Assembly (NCBI RefSeq): GCF_012952295.1 | Contig: NZ_JABBCH010000008.1 | Location: 112,700 to 176,699, forward strand | Direction: 5' to 3' | Length of the DNA: 64,000 bases | DNA from: Crystallibacter degradans | GTDB lineage: Bacteria > Actinomycetota > Actinomycetes > Actinomycetales > Micrococcaceae | Shown here: positions 1 through 8,832 of the stretch, piece after piece | How positions within the stretch are numbered: position 1 is the first letter of the stretch | Layout of the letters: each line of letters opens with the position of its first letter | Position numbers and translations under genes: made by a program | Notes under the pieces: generated by a model | Told to the model about the DNA's origin: nothing | The model's database searches: none | What the model saw: the letters and a program-made list of their open reading frames with translations, nothing else

Positions 1-507
1 ACCACGCAGCTTGGAGCCGCCGAGCACGGCAGTCACAGCGATGAGGGCCAGGACGATGATGGCCAGGTAGCTGGGGTCGCCAAGGCTGACGGCGAAGTCC
101 ACTACAACCGGGGCGAAGGCCACGAGCAACGCGGTGCCGATCGTGCCGGCGACGAAGGAGCCGATGGCTGCTGTCGCCAGCGCCTGGGCCGCACGGCCGG
201 ACTTGGCCATCTTGTGGCCTTCGATCGCGGTGATGACCGTGGACGATTCGCCCGGGGTGTTCAGCAGAATGGAGGTGGTAGAGCCGCCGTACATGCCGCC
301 GTAGTAGATGCCGGCGAACATGATGAACGCACTGGTCGGTTCCAGCGAGTAGGTGACCGGCAGCAGCAGGGCCACGGCCATGGCGGGGCCGATACCCGGC
401 AGCACGCCGACGGCGGTACCCAGCAGCACGCCGATGAAGGCGTACAGCAGGTTGATCGGCGTTGCCGCCGTCGAGAATCCCTGCATCAGCAGGTCGAATG
501 TCTCCAT
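1..507 (-). CDS. tctA: Tripartite tricarboxylate transporter permease TctA (N-terminal part, runs off the left edge)
   Basis: This is the first 169 codons of a TctA large permease; the rest lies outside the window. TctA is the multi-helix membrane subunit that imports citrate-like di- and tricarboxylates together with TctB, taking substrate from the binding protein TctC. Visible family signatures are GVLPGIGP at about residues 34-41 and the glycine-rich stretch [18 protein letters not shown] at about residue 70. The ATG follows immediately on the TAA of tctB, so the two are probably translationally coupled. It is the third gene of a tctC-tctB-tctA operon. The substrate is inferred from the family and from the CitA/CitB-like regulators next door. 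Confidence 0.92.
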   Translation of the reverse strand, partial: METFDLLMQGFSTAATPINLLYAFIGVLLGTAVGVLPGIGPAMAVALLLPVTYSLEPTSAFIMFAGIYYGGMYGGSTTSILLNTPGESSTVITAIEGHKMAKSGRAAQALATAAIGSFVAGTIGTALLVAFAPVVVDFAVSLGDPSYLAIIVLALIAVTAVLGGSKLRG

Positions 508-1011
508 TTAGAGCACTCCTTCCAGGAGTCCGGCCGGCAGTTTGATGCCCAGACCGAGGTAGAACCCGTAGAAGGTGCCCAGGGCCATGACCACGGAGAT
601 GATGCCGTCACGGATATAGCGGCGGCTGCCCAGCGCCCAGACACTGCCCCAGAAGAGGAGGGTTCCGGAGATGACCCAGCCGACGGTATCGATCAGGGCA
701 ATGTTGAGCACGAATGCGCCCAGCAGCGGCACGACGGTACGCCAGTCGGTGGGATGCGTCAGGTCCACGTCTTCGCCGCCCTCGGCTTCGCCGTGGCCGC
801 CACGCAGCACGTTGATGGCCAGCAGCACGGCACAGACCAGCAGCAGTGCCCCGACGATGTACGGCAGGGTCTTCGGGCCGACCGGGTCGGCCTGGGAATA
901 CGGGACGTTCAGGGACAGCGCGTCGAGGATGACGATCACGCCGAACGCCCCGAGCAGGGCCGCGAGGCCCAGCTCGGAGCGGCCTTTCAGCCGGGAAACC
1001 AGCTGTTTCAT
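508..1011 (-). CDS. tctB: Tripartite tricarboxylate transporter small permease TctB
   Basis: This 167-residue membrane protein has the length and four-helix pattern of TctB (DUF1468), the small permease subunit that partners TctA. Hydrophobic segments fall at about residues 15-32, 50-68, 95-117 and 125-160. A short charged loop after the second helix (RGGHGEAEGGEDVD) is probably cytoplasmic. The start overlaps the end of tctC by four bases (ATGA) and its stop abuts the ATG of tctA, so all three genes should be co-translated. TctB subunits diverge strongly in sequence; the assignment rests mainly on topology, length and position between tctC and tctA. Confidence 0.88.
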   Translation of the reverse strand: MKQLVSRLKGRSELGLAALLGAFGVIVILDALSLNVPYSQADPVGPKTLPYIVGALLLVCAVLLAINVLRGGHGEAEGGEDVDLTHPTDWRTVVPLLGAFVLNIALIDTVGWVISGTLLFWGSVWALGSRRYIRDGIISVVMALGTFYGFYLGLGIKLPAGLLEGVL

Positions 1012-2021
1012 GCAAGACCCAGTTCGGTCAGGACGTTGGCCACGCGCTCATCCTGTTCCTTCAGGAACGTGGAGAACTCCTCGCCGGTGGCGAAAGCGTC
1101 GGTCCAGCCATTGGTTTCGAGGGCCTGCTGCCACTCGGGGGTGCCGTGCATCTTCTCCAGTGCGCCGATCCACTTCTGCTTGTCTTCTTCGCTGACGCCC
1201 GGAGGGGCAACGATGCCGCGCCAGTTGCTGAACACCAGGTCGATGCCGGATTCCTGCAGGGTGGGGGCGTCGACGCCCTCGAGGCGCTCTTCGCCGCTGG
1301 TAGCCAGGACGCGGATCTCGCCGCTCTTGATCTGGTCGATGTACTCGCCGGCGCCGGAAGCGGCGAAGCCGAGCTTGTTGCCCAGGATGGCCGGCAGCAG
1401 GTCGCCGCCGCCGTCGTAGGACACGAAGTTCACGTCCTTCGGGTCGATGCCGACGGTCTGGGCCAGCTGCATCGGCAGGAGGTGGTCCGGGCCGCCCGGC
1501 GAGGAGCCGCCGCCGACGCTGACCTTGGACGGATCTTCCTTCCAGGCCTTCACCAGGTCGTCGATGGTCTTGTAGGGCGAGTCCTTGGAGACCATGATGG
1601 CGCCCGGCTCCTGGATCAGGCGGGCCAGCGGAGTGGTCTCGGTCAGTTTAGACTCGGAGTCGTTGGTGTAGCTGGCGCCCACCACGCCCAGGCCCATCAG
1701 CATGGCCAGGTCGCCGTTGCCTTCTTCGTTGACGGTACGGGCCAGGCCTACGGTGCCGCCGGCGCCGGCCAGGTTGAAGACCTCGATGTTGGAGGCAATG
1801 TCGGTTTCCTCCATCACCTTCGCGGCAACGCGGGCGGTGGTGTCGTAGCCGCCGCCGGGCGAGTTCGGGACCATGATGCGCAGGTCGGTGACCGGGCCTT
1901 CTGCGGCCGCCGAGGTGCCGCCGGCTTCGCTGCTGCTGGAACCGGTGACACCGCAGCCGGACGCTGCCAGGGCAATGCCTGCCGCCACGGCGGCCAGGCG
2001 GAATGCGTTGAATCGACGCAT
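1008..2021 (-). CDS. tctC: Tricarboxylate-binding lipoprotein TctC (Bug family)
   Basis: This is the extracytoplasmic solute receptor of the TTT transporter, 337 residues. It begins with a lipoprotein signal (basic MRRF, hydrophobic stretch, lipobox AASGC at about residues 19-23) and a Ser/Glu/Ala-rich linker that would tether it outside the membrane. The mature part has the Bug-family pattern: IMVPNSPGGGYDTTAR near the start of the fold, then GAGGTVGL and a GGGSSPGGPDHL segment that contacts the carboxylate in known members. It is the first gene of the tct operon and is divergent from the sensor kinase at 2214, whose family commonly controls carboxylate uptake. Confidence 0.93.
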   Translation of the reverse strand: MRRFNAFRLAAVAAGIALAASGCGVTGSSSSEAGGTSAAAEGPVTDLRIMVPNSPGGGYDTTARVAAKVMEETDIASNIEVFNLAGAGGTVGLARTVNEEGNGDLAMLMGLGVVGASYTNDSESKLTETTPLARLIQEPGAIMVSKDSPYKTIDDLVKAWKEDPSKVSVGGGSSPGGPDHLLPMQLAQTVGIDPKDVNFVSYDGGGDLLPAILGNKLGFAASGAGEYIDQIKSGEIRVLATSGEERLEGVDAPTLQESGIDLVFSNWRGIVAPPGVSEEDKQKWIGALEKMHGTPEWQQALETNGWTDAFATGEEFSTFLKEQDERVANVLTELGLA

Positions 2022-2088
2022 GGGAATCCTCTTCTCATCAGGAGTACGAATAAGACCACGGTATGGGTAGCCGTGATGCCCGTCACGC

Positions 2089-2114
2089 TTGTGTTCTCAA
2101 AGAAAGTTGTGTTC
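2089..2114. promoter_or_regulatory. Direct repeat in the tctC / sensor-kinase divergent region (candidate response-regulator site)
   Basis: The octamer TTGTGTTC occurs at 2089-2096 and again at 2107-2114, 18 bp apart, with a weaker third copy (ATTGTGGTC) directly after. This falls in the roughly 190-bp region between divergent tctC and the kinase gene. Tandem sites in such a region are typical of response-regulator binding in CitB/DctR-type systems, so the regulator encoded at 3830 is the natural candidate. The repeat is seen; its use is inferred. Confidence 0.4.
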
Positions 2115-2213
2115 ATTGTGGTCACGCTCACATGCCCGGAATGGGCGGGATAATGGGTATAGTTCACCCGATCAACCGGGGACATGGACCGGTTCCGAGG
2201 TGGAAGGACTTCA

Positions 2214-3833
2214 GTGCTCAAGCACGCCGGCAGGCTAACAAGACGACGCCGACGCATCACCCTGGCAGGTCAGTATCTGGTCCTGCAGTTGCTGATAGTG
2301 CTGGCAGTGCTCCTCGGCGTCATCGCCATCTCGCTGGCTCAATCCGCGCAGGCTTTTGAACGCGTCGAAGGACGCCGGGCCCTCTCCGCCGCCGAAACCC
2401 TCGCGGCGATGCCTGCCGTGCGCTCACTGCTCCCCGTCGCCGAGCCGCGGCTGGGCTCCGCGCTGCCGGCGGTGGCCGAATCCGTCCGGACTGTCTCCGG
2501 TTCCACTTTCGCCATCCTGGCCAGGCCGGACCGCACCATCATCACCTCGCCCGATCCATCCCAGTTGGGCGAACTCCTGCCGCTGGGCGAGAGCAGCGTC
2601 CTCTCCGGTCGGTCCTGGACCGGAGCGGTCAACATGGACGGCACCACCTCGCTGGTGGCACATGTTCCGGTGATCGACGATGACGGGCAAACGGTGGGAA
2701 TTGCCGCCGTCGGGCGTGAATACCCCTCCACCTGGGAGCGCCTGGGCCAGGCTGTCCCCAACCTGCTCACCTATCTGGGCGTCTCGCTTGCCCTCGGCAC
2801 CGCCGGTTCCCTGCTGCTGGCACGGCGCGTCAAACGCCAGACACTGGGCCTGGAGCCGGAGGAGATCGCCGGGCTGGTGGAGCACCGCGAGGCCATGCTG
2901 CACGGGGTGAAGGAGGGCGTCATCGCGCTGGACCCGCAGCTGCGGATTACGCTGACCAATGACAGCGCGCGCCAGCTGCTAGGCCTGCCGCTGGACTGCG
3001 TTGGCCGCAACCTCGACGAGCTGGACCTGATGCCGCAGCTTCGCGAGGTGCTGACCCGCGATCAGGCGGACGCGGACCGGCTGGTCCTGGTCGGCGAGCG
3101 GGTGGTGGTCTTCAACCGCATGCCGATGCGCTCCCGCGGTAGGGTGATCGGTTCCGTCACCACTCTGCGCGACCGCACCGAACTCTCCTCGCTGGAAAAG
3201 GAACTGGGCGCCACCCGCACCACCACGGACACCCTGCGCGCGCAGACCCACGAGTTCGCCAACCAACTGCACACCATCTCCGGCCTGATCCAGCTCGGCG
3301 AGTATGACGAAGTGGTCAACTTTGTCGACGGCGTCAGCCTCAGCCGCACCCGGCTCTACGATGACGTCACCAGCCGCATCCAGGATCCGGCCGTGGCAGC
3401 CCTCCTGATCGCCAAGGCCAGCCTCGCTGCCGAACGCAATGTTGCGCTGGAACTGGCCGAAGGGTCCGTCCTGGGCCGGGCGGATGATGAACTGTCCCGG
3501 GACCTAACTACCGTCGTCGGCAATTTGGTGGACAACGCCCTCGATGCCGTCACGGGCATTCCCGCCGCAACCGTCCGGATCCGCCTCGAGGACGAGGCCG
3601 ACGAGGTTCTGGTCATGGTGAAGGACTCAGGCTCGGGGGTGGCCGTGCAGTCCTTGGAAGACATCTTCACGCAGGGTTTCACCACCAAAACGTCACAGAA
3701 CGACGGCGGACGCGGCTTCGGTCTCGCGCTCACCCGGTTAGTATGTCTGAGGCGGAACGGCGAAGTGAGCGTCCACAACGACGGCGGCGCCGTGTTCACC
3801 GCCCGCCTCGGAAAGCGGAGCGTACAGTCATGA
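2214..3833 (+). CDS. Sensor histidine kinase, CitA/DcuS family
   Basis: This membrane kinase is likely to sense an external carboxylate and phosphorylate the regulator encoded next. A helix at about residues 19-41 and another near 175-195 flank an extracytoplasmic sensor (Cache/PAS-like) domain. A cytoplasmic PAS domain follows (HGVKEGVIALD). The phospho-acceptor region THEFANQLHTISGL matches the CitA/DcuS H-box. The ATP-binding domain shows NLVDNALDAV, DSGSGV and GRGFGLAL. I chose GTG 2214 because AGGTGGAAGG lies six bases upstream; an in-frame ATG at 2184 would add ten residues but has a poor ribosome site. The stop overlaps the next ATG (ATGA). Confidence 0.92.
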   Translation: MLKHAGRLTRRRRRITLAGQYLVLQLLIVLAVLLGVIAISLAQSAQAFERVEGRRALSAAETLAAMPAVRSLLPVAEPRLGSALPAVAESVRTVSGSTFAILARPDRTIITSPDPSQLGELLPLGESSVLSGRSWTGAVNMDGTTSLVAHVPVIDDDGQTVGIAAVGREYPSTWERLGQAVPNLLTYLGVSLALGTAGSLLLARRVKRQTLGLEPEEIAGLVEHREAMLHGVKEGVIALDPQLRITLTNDSARQLLGLPLDCVGRNLDELDLMPQLREVLTRDQADADRLVLVGERVVVFNRMPMRSRGRVIGSVTTLRDRTELSSLEKELGATRTTTDTLRAQTHEFANQLHTISGLIQLGEYDEVVNFVDGVSLSRTRLYDDVTSRIQDPAVAALLIAKASLAAERNVALELAEGSVLGRADDELSRDLTTVVGNLVDNALDAVTGIPAATVRIRLEDEADEVLVMVKDSGSGVAVQSLEDIFTQGFTTKTSQNDGGRGFGLALTRLVCLRRNGEVSVHNDGGAVFTARLGKRSVQS

Positions 3834-4498
3834 TCAAGGTACTTATTGTCGACGACGACTTCATGGTCGCGAAGGTCCACGCCGGCTTTGTCCGGCAGAC
3901 GCCCGGATTCGCCGTCGTCGGCGTTGCCCACACCGGTGCCCAAGCGCTCGTGGAGGCCAAACGTCTCCAGCCGGATCTGGTCCTGCTGGACATCCACCTG
4001 CCCGACATCAGCGGGCTGGACCTGCTGCAGCAGCTTCGCGAAGAGGTGCCCGAGCTGGACGTGCTGGTGATCAGCGCCGCCCGCGAGGTAGACACCGTGC
4101 GCCGGGCGCTTCGCGGCGGAATTGTGCACTACCTGATGAAGCCGTTCTCCAACGAGGACCTGCGCGAGCGGCTCGAACACTACCAGCAGGCCTACCGCCC
4201 GCTCGCCTCGTCCAAGAGCACCGCCGAGCAGTCGGACGTGAACCGGGTCTTCGGGATGAGCAGATCCGAGCGGCCGCTGCCCAAGGGGTGCAGCGTCGAG
4301 ACCCTGCGTCTGGTCGAGCAGCTGCTCCGGGACACCGGAACCGATCTCTCGGCCAGCGAAGCCGCGGACCGGCTGGGCACGTCCCGGGTCAGCGCCCGGC
4401 GTTACCTCGAGTACCTCAGCGACGACGGGCGCGTGGAGGTCCAACTCCGCTACGGCGGGGTCGGCCGCCCCGAGCGCCGCTACGCCTGGCGCTCCTGA
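3830..4498 (+). CDS. Response regulator, CitB/DctR family
   Basis: This 222-residue regulator pairs with the preceding kinase. The receiver domain (about 1-120) shows the acidic pocket VDDD at residues 8-10, the phospho-acceptor Asp54 in LLDIHLPD, a Ser in VISAA and Lys in YLMKPF. The C-terminal half carries the winged helix-turn-helix typical of CitB-type regulators (ASEAADRLGTSRVSARRYLEYL). The start is the ATG that overlaps the kinase stop codon; a longer reading from 3743 runs inside the kinase gene and is not credible. Its expected targets are the divergent tctCBA operon and possibly its own operon. Confidence 0.93.
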   Translation: MIKVLIVDDDFMVAKVHAGFVRQTPGFAVVGVAHTGAQALVEAKRLQPDLVLLDIHLPDISGLDLLQQLREEVPELDVLVISAAREVDTVRRALRGGIVHYLMKPFSNEDLRERLEHYQQAYRPLASSKSTAEQSDVNRVFGMSRSERPLPKGCSVETLRLVEQLLRDTGTDLSASEAADRLGTSRVSARRYLEYLSDDGRVEVQLRYGGVGRPERRYAWRS

Positions 4499-4515
4499 GG
4501 AGTACGCTTTCGGCC

Positions 4516-4809
4516 ATGACGAGTACCAACACGGTGTTCGGCTGGGCTTTCGGGGACGGTGCCCGTGCCGACGACAAGGATTATTTGGCCAGCCTCCGTC
4601 AGGATTCCCTCGCGAACGCGCGGCAGGAAGCAGCTCGGAAGGGAGTGGACGTTGTCCCGGATTCGGCTGACTTCACGCTGGTCTCGGACAAGGATTCACT
4701 GATCGACCTGGGTGAAGCCGGGCAGAACCGGATTGTCATGCGCTGCACGGTCGACGTGGCGGGCCCGGGTGCCGGACAGCTGCGGGCCGAGGGGCCGATG
4801 AACGGCTGA
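4516..4809 (+). CDS. Conserved small hypothetical protein
   Basis: I do not recognise this 97-residue protein. It is soluble, mildly acidic and has no signal peptide or membrane segment. It opens with MTSTNTVFGWAFGDGARADD. Codon usage is typical of the surrounding genes. The ATG lies 18 bp after the response-regulator stop, so it could be read from the same transcript. Its last 114 bases overlap the 3' end of the convergent membrane-protein gene on the other strand, which is unusually long; one of the two reading frames may end earlier in relatives. Confidence 0.6.
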   Translation: MTSTNTVFGWAFGDGARADDKDYLASLRQDSLANARQEAARKGVDVVPDSADFTLVSDKDSLIDLGEAGQNRIVMRCTVDVAGPGAGQLRAEGPMNG

Positions 4810-5619
4810 GACGCCGGCTGCCGGAGGATCCGGACGCGTATGTCCCAGATAACGGCAGAAGAAGACAGCCGTTCCCCACGCCACCGCGAGGATGGACAGC
4901 CCGACGCTGTTCACTGAACCCGCGCTGGCGGGATAAAGAAGCCAGGTGGCTCCCAGCACCACCGAACTGATCCAGCAGCTAGCGCCAAGCAGGGTGCGGC
5001 CCGGAGCCCAGAAGGTCATGACCAGAACGGCCAGCGAGAGGTACAGGCCGAGCGCGGCCTGCACAGGCCAGTGGGTCAGCCCCCAGGTGATGTCGTCTTC
5101 GATGCCCGGCGTTTGCGAGAGCTCCACCGCCGTTGCCGCATACGCCCACCAGAACGGAACCCCCACCAGGGCGAGCAGGAGCAGCGGGCCGCTGGGATCC
5201 AGCGCCGCTTCCGTGCGCCGGCGCTGAGGCTGGCCGCTGGTATCCTCGGGGCTGCCACCCGAGCTGCCGCTTCTGTCGTGCCGCCCGGCCACGGAACTGA
5301 GCACGGTCATGGGGATGAGGATGGCCGCCACTACCAGCGGTGACGTGTCATGCGTGAAGATCCAGGCCAGCAGCAGTGCCGCCGCGGTGGTCCACAGCTG
5401 GACCAGGGCCGGGGCCGGTTCCTGTGGCCGGGCGGCTATGGCCAGGAAGGCGCCGCTGATGACGAAGGTGAAGAGCACGCCCCAGCTGGCTTCCAGCCCC
5501 ATGACAGCGGCGAAGCCTTCGTTGGCACTGAAGACCGTGAGCAGATCGACGACCCCGAAGAACGCCACCGCCCAGAACAGCACTGCCAACCCCGCCCAGA
5601 TACGGGCACCGGCGACCAT
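4696..5619 (-). CDS. Multi-helix integral membrane protein of unknown function
   Basis: This 307-residue protein has about seven or eight hydrophobic helices (roughly residues 5-28, 38-60, 72-88, 92-110, 142-165, 185-207, 214-232 and 238-255). A hydrophilic loop at about 112-140 (RHDRSGSSGGSPEDTSGQPQ) splits the set. No catalytic or transport motif is evident and I cannot name a family. The C-terminal 50 residues are polar and Arg/Pro-rich, and their coding sequence overlaps the convergent gene ending at 4809. Function is open. Confidence 0.7.
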   Translation of the reverse strand: MVAGARIWAGLAVLFWAVAFFGVVDLLTVFSANEGFAAVMGLEASWGVLFTFVISGAFLAIAARPQEPAPALVQLWTTAAALLLAWIFTHDTSPLVVAAILIPMTVLSSVAGRHDRSGSSGGSPEDTSGQPQRRRTEAALDPSGPLLLLALVGVPFWWAYAATAVELSQTPGIEDDITWGLTHWPVQAALGLYLSLAVLVMTFWAPGRTLLGASCWISSVVLGATWLLYPASAGSVNSVGLSILAVAWGTAVFFCRYLGHTRPDPPAAGVSAVHRPLGPQLSGTRARHVDRAAHDNPVLPGFTQVDQ

Positions 5620-5658
5620 AGACAGAAGTCTATCGCCGCCGGTGCGCCCAGTGGAGGG

Positions 5659-6357
5659 CTACTTGACGTTGGCCTTCAGGCAGGACACCGAGCGCTCCCA
5701 GGCCAGCTTCGCTTCCTCGGGGCGGTAGTTGCCCTGCGGGTTTTCGTCATTATGGAAGGCATGCGGGGCGTTGTAGTAGAAGAACTCGACCTTGGCCCCG
5801 GACTCGCGGCGGATCTGCTCTTCCTGTGCCTGCGCCTTCTCAACCGGGTAGGACGAGTCCTGCTCCCCGTAGTGCCCCTGCACAAAGGCCCGCACTCCGG
5901 TGTAGGAGTCGGGCACAGCCTGTCCCACCCCGTAGAACGGCACGGCCGCGCCGATCCGCTCGCCCTGCTGTGCGGCGAGCGCCAGGACAAATCCGCCGCC
6001 CATGCAGAAGCCGATGGCGCCCACGGTGGAACTGGTCACGGCGTCGCTGGCGAGCAGGTAATCCACCGCGCCGGCAAGCAGGCGTGCGCCCTCTTCCTCC
6101 GGCAGCTGGGACATCATCTTGCCTGCCTCCTTACCATCGTGCGTGATCCAGCCGCCGTAGAGATCCGGGGCCAGCGCGACAAAGCCTTCGGCGGCGAGCC
6201 GGTCCGCCACATCGCGGATGTGGTCCGTCAGGCCCCACCACTCCTGGATGACGATGACGCCCGGCCCCTTGCCGGACGCGGGCAGGGCCAGATAGCCATG
6301 GGCTTCTCCGCCTGCCGATGCAAAGCTGATGTTCTGGTGCGGGGTCTTCTCAGCCAA
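5659..6357 (-). CDS. Dienelactone hydrolase family protein
   Basis: This is an alpha/beta hydrolase of the dienelactone hydrolase type, about 232 residues, acting in the cytoplasm on small ester or lactone substrates. Family marks are VIVIQEWWGL (oxyanion region), the nucleophile Cys in GFCMGGGF, an acidic residue in GHYGEQD and the catalytic His in NAPHAFHND. The start is uncertain: AGGAGG lies four bases before a TTG at 6357, giving a protein that begins just before the conserved fold. An ATG at 6381 and a GTG at 6405 are in frame but lack a ribosome site. Its real substrate is unknown; no chlorocatechol genes are nearby. Confidence 0.88.
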   Translation of the reverse strand: MAEKTPHQNISFASAGGEAHGYLALPASGKGPGVIVIQEWWGLTDHIRDVADRLAAEGFVALAPDLYGGWITHDGKEAGKMMSQLPEEEGARLLAGAVDYLLASDAVTSSTVGAIGFCMGGGFVLALAAQQGERIGAAVPFYGVGQAVPDSYTGVRAFVQGHYGEQDSSYPVEKAQAQEEQIRRESGAKVEFFYYNAPHAFHNDENPQGNYRPEEAKLAWERSVSCLKANVK

Positions 6358-6443
6358 ACTTCCTCCTGATGTCGGATTCATCGAAATGTCGGTTAGTCGA
6401 TCCACGGTCCAGTGTAGGTGCCGCCGGTTTGGGTTCCACGGGC

Positions 6444-8381
6444 TTAGTTTCCGGCAACAGCCTCAAGGAAGTCTTCCACCATGGGCGCTCCGGTGACGGC
6501 CCCGAGATCTCCGTCCTCCACGAAAACCGCCAGCGCCAGGTCGCCCTGCCCGGCAATTACCCACGAGTGCGTCTGCAGCGGGTCCTCGCTGCCGTATTCG
6601 GCCGTGCCGGTCTTGCCGATCACCGGTTCCCCCGGCAGGTCGGCAAGATTGGCCAGATAACCATCGACGACGGCGGAGCGCATCATGCCGGTCAGCTGTT
6701 CCGCTTCCTCTTTGGTGAGTTTCGGGACGTCCGGCAGCTCCGCCTCGGCGTCGTGCCCCTTGACCAGTTGTGGGACGACAACCTCCCCCTTGACCACGGA
6801 CGCCATCATGGTAGTCAGTGCCAGCGGCGAAGTCTGGACACGACTCTGGCCGATCATCGATGCGGCATGGGCCGTCCCCTCTGTGTCCTCGCGGGGAACG
6901 TTGCCCATGAATGCTTCCAGACCAAGGTTGGCGTTCATTCCGATGCCGAGCGCCCCTGCGGCGTCCGCCAACTCATCCTGGGGCAGGTTCTCATACTGGG
7001 AGACGAAGGCTGTGTTGCAGGAATGGGCAATGGCTTCGGTCAGTGTGATCTCGCCCAGGAAGGCCGCCGGGTAGCCGTCGGCATTTTCGAAGGTGCGCCC
7101 GTCGGCGACAAATTTCGCCTCGCACGTCACGGAGGACTCCGGCGTCATGCCCTGGCGCAGCAGCCCCAGGGCCGTGGCGATCTTGAATGTGGAGCCGGGC
7201 GCGTACTGGCCCAGGAAGGCAGTGTTGTAACCGTTGCTGTCCGGGCCGTTGGCCGCGGCGAGGACCTCCCCGGTGGACGGGCGCATGGCCACGATGGAAC
7301 TGGGCGATTCGATGTCAGCCAGCACTTCCTCCGCGGCCCGCTGCATGTCCGGCTCCAGGCTGATCTGGACGTCCTGGCCGTTCTCGGGATCAATGCTGAA
7401 CAGCTCCCGCGGCGGCGCGGCTTCCGCTTCGGCGGCACCTTCGGCGTCGTTCTCTGTGTCTTCAGCGGCTGCGACGGCGGAAATGGTCAGGCCCGGCGTG
7501 CCGGACAGGTCATCGTTATAGGCGGCCTGCAGGCCGGATGCTCCCACCAGCTCCCCCGGGACGATTTTGCCTTCGGACTTTTCGATGTCCTCGGCCGATG
7601 CCTCGCGCACAGTTCCCAGCACTGCCGCTGCGAAGTCGCGCGAGGGCGCCAGCGGCAGTTCGTCTTCGAGGGCAGCCGAACCGTCAATGGATTCCAGCCG
7701 GTTTTGGTCCAAATCCTCGAAGGCGGGCTCGCGCAGCGTGATGGCGTCCACGAAGGCTTCCGGCCCGTAGGCCTCGACCTTCGACTGGTAGTCGCCGGCG
7801 TCGATGTCCACCAGTTTAGCCAACTGCTGCGCGGAGGCCTTGGCTTCGGCCGCGCTCAGCCCGGACTTGTCGATGCCGACCACCCGGACCGGCCGCTCGG
7901 TCACCAAGGGTTCGCCGTCGGCGTCGAGGATGTCGCCACGCTCAGGTTCGGCGGTGGTCTTGGCCAGCCGCTCGCCTTCCGATAGGGACGGTTCCACGAT
8001 GGCCGGTGACCACACGACCTGCCAGCTATCCTCCGCGTGGGCGAGCTCCGCCGTCGTTGTATAGCTCCATTTCTGTTCGGAGTCCGGGATAGTCCATTGG
8101 TAGGACAGCGTGGCGGTAGTGCGATTGTCCTGGACCTCGCCCACTTCGGCCACGGACACCTCCGGCACGAGCGGATCCATGCCTTCCAGAACACCGGCCA
8201 ATTCCGCCTGGACATCCGCTCCGGTGGCGCCGGAGAAGGCGACGCTCTCCACGTTCTTTCCGCTCAGGCCCTCCGCGAGCGCGGCGGCGGTACTCTGCGC
8301 CTCGTCCTTGCTCGGGGCGCAGGCGACCGCCGTGCCGACCAGCAATAATGCCAAAACTGTTCCGAGTGCGCGCCGCAGCAT
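6444..8381 (-). CDS. Penicillin-binding transpeptidase lipoprotein with MecA-type N-terminal domain
   Basis: This 645-residue class B penicillin-binding protein cross-links peptidoglycan outside the membrane. It starts with a lipoprotein signal (lipobox TAVAC, Cys about 21) instead of the usual anchor helix. Next come an NTF2-like MecA_N domain (about 25-135) and a dimerisation segment beginning ERGDILDADG at about 147. The transpeptidase domain has all three motifs: STFK (Ser397, Lys400), SCN (Ser454) and KTG in VIGKTGTAEYG near residue 605. A low-complexity Ala/Glu segment at about 304-325 sits just before the catalytic domain. All catalytic residues are present, so it should be active; low beta-lactam affinity is possible from the MecA-like architecture. 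Confidence 0.93.
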   Translation of the reverse strand: MLRRALGTVLALLLVGTAVACAPSKDEAQSTAAALAEGLSGKNVESVAFSGATGADVQAELAGVLEGMDPLVPEVSVAEVGEVQDNRTTATLSYQWTIPDSEQKWSYTTTAELAHAEDSWQVVWSPAIVEPSLSEGERLAKTTAEPERGDILDADGEPLVTERPVRVVGIDKSGLSAAEAKASAQQLAKLVDIDAGDYQSKVEAYGPEAFVDAITLREPAFEDLDQNRLESIDGSAALEDELPLAPSRDFAAAVLGTVREASAEDIEKSEGKIVPGELVGASGLQAAYNDDLSGTPGLTISAVAAAEDTENDAEGAAEAEAAPPRELFSIDPENGQDVQISLEPDMQRAAEEVLADIESPSSIVAMRPSTGEVLAAANGPDSNGYNTAFLGQYAPGSTFKIATALGLLRQGMTPESSVTCEAKFVADGRTFENADGYPAAFLGEITLTEAIAHSCNTAFVSQYENLPQDELADAAGALGIGMNANLGLEAFMGNVPREDTEGTAHAASMIGQSRVQTSPLALTTMMASVVKGEVVVPQLVKGHDAEAELPDVPKLTKEEAEQLTGMMRSAVVDGYLANLADLPGEPVIGKTGTAEYGSEDPLQTHSWVIAGQGDLALAVFVEDGDLGAVTGAPMVEDFLEAVAGN

Positions 8382-8575
8382 GTTCCCCCTGTTGTCCAGT
8401 GACCTTTAGCGAACTTATAAGCGCGCGGCGGATATGTCGAGTGCAGTGGAAAGTTATGGGGATCCGGTTGGTTATTGGCGCAGGTTGGGGCTTGGTGCTG
8501 ACCTTTGGGCCTGGAGTTACTAAGCTGGCTGAGTAATGCCACCGGATGTGGCCATCCGACCGAAGGGAAGCAGCC

Positions 8576-8809
8576 ATGACTGAACAGAATCTCCCCGACC
8601 CCGACCTCAGCGTCCAGGGCGAAGACCCTGTGATCCCCGACGAGGGCGTGGATGCCGTCCCGCCGGAACTGGTGGAAGGCGGTATCGACACCGAGGAAGA
8701 GGGCACGGTGGATGAAACCGTGTCGGACGAAATGGACAGCTACGACCGGACCGGCGGCGACAAGGGCGCACCCTTGAGTGAATCCGATCCCGGAAATTCC
8801 GGGCAGTAG
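8576..8809 (+). CDS. Small acidic protein of unknown function
   Basis: This 77-residue protein is extremely acidic and rich in Asp, Glu, Pro and Gly, with almost no hydrophobic core, so it is probably largely disordered. It contains the run GGIDTEEEGTVDETVSDEMD and ends ESDPGNSGQ. The ATG at 8576 is preceded by GAAGGGAAG at good spacing; an upstream ATG at 8546 lacks such a site. It lies 23 bp before the cyclodeaminase gene and may be co-transcribed with it. I know of no function for proteins of this type. Confidence 0.72.
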   Translation: MTEQNLPDPDLSVQGEDPVIPDEGVDAVPPELVEGGIDTEEEGTVDETVSDEMDSYDRTGGDKGAPLSESDPGNSGQ

Positions 8810-8832
8810 CCGCGATCAGGAAAGTCCAGCCA

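Noticed and set aside
214..1419. Long plus-strand open frame opposite the tct genes
   Set aside because: It lies antisense to tctA, tctB and tctC, which show clear family motifs and signal peptide; the translation is low in hydrophobic structure and typical of an antisense shadow in G+C-rich DNA.
3356..4444. 362-codon minus-strand open frame
   Set aside because: Antisense to the kinase and response regulator, both well supported.
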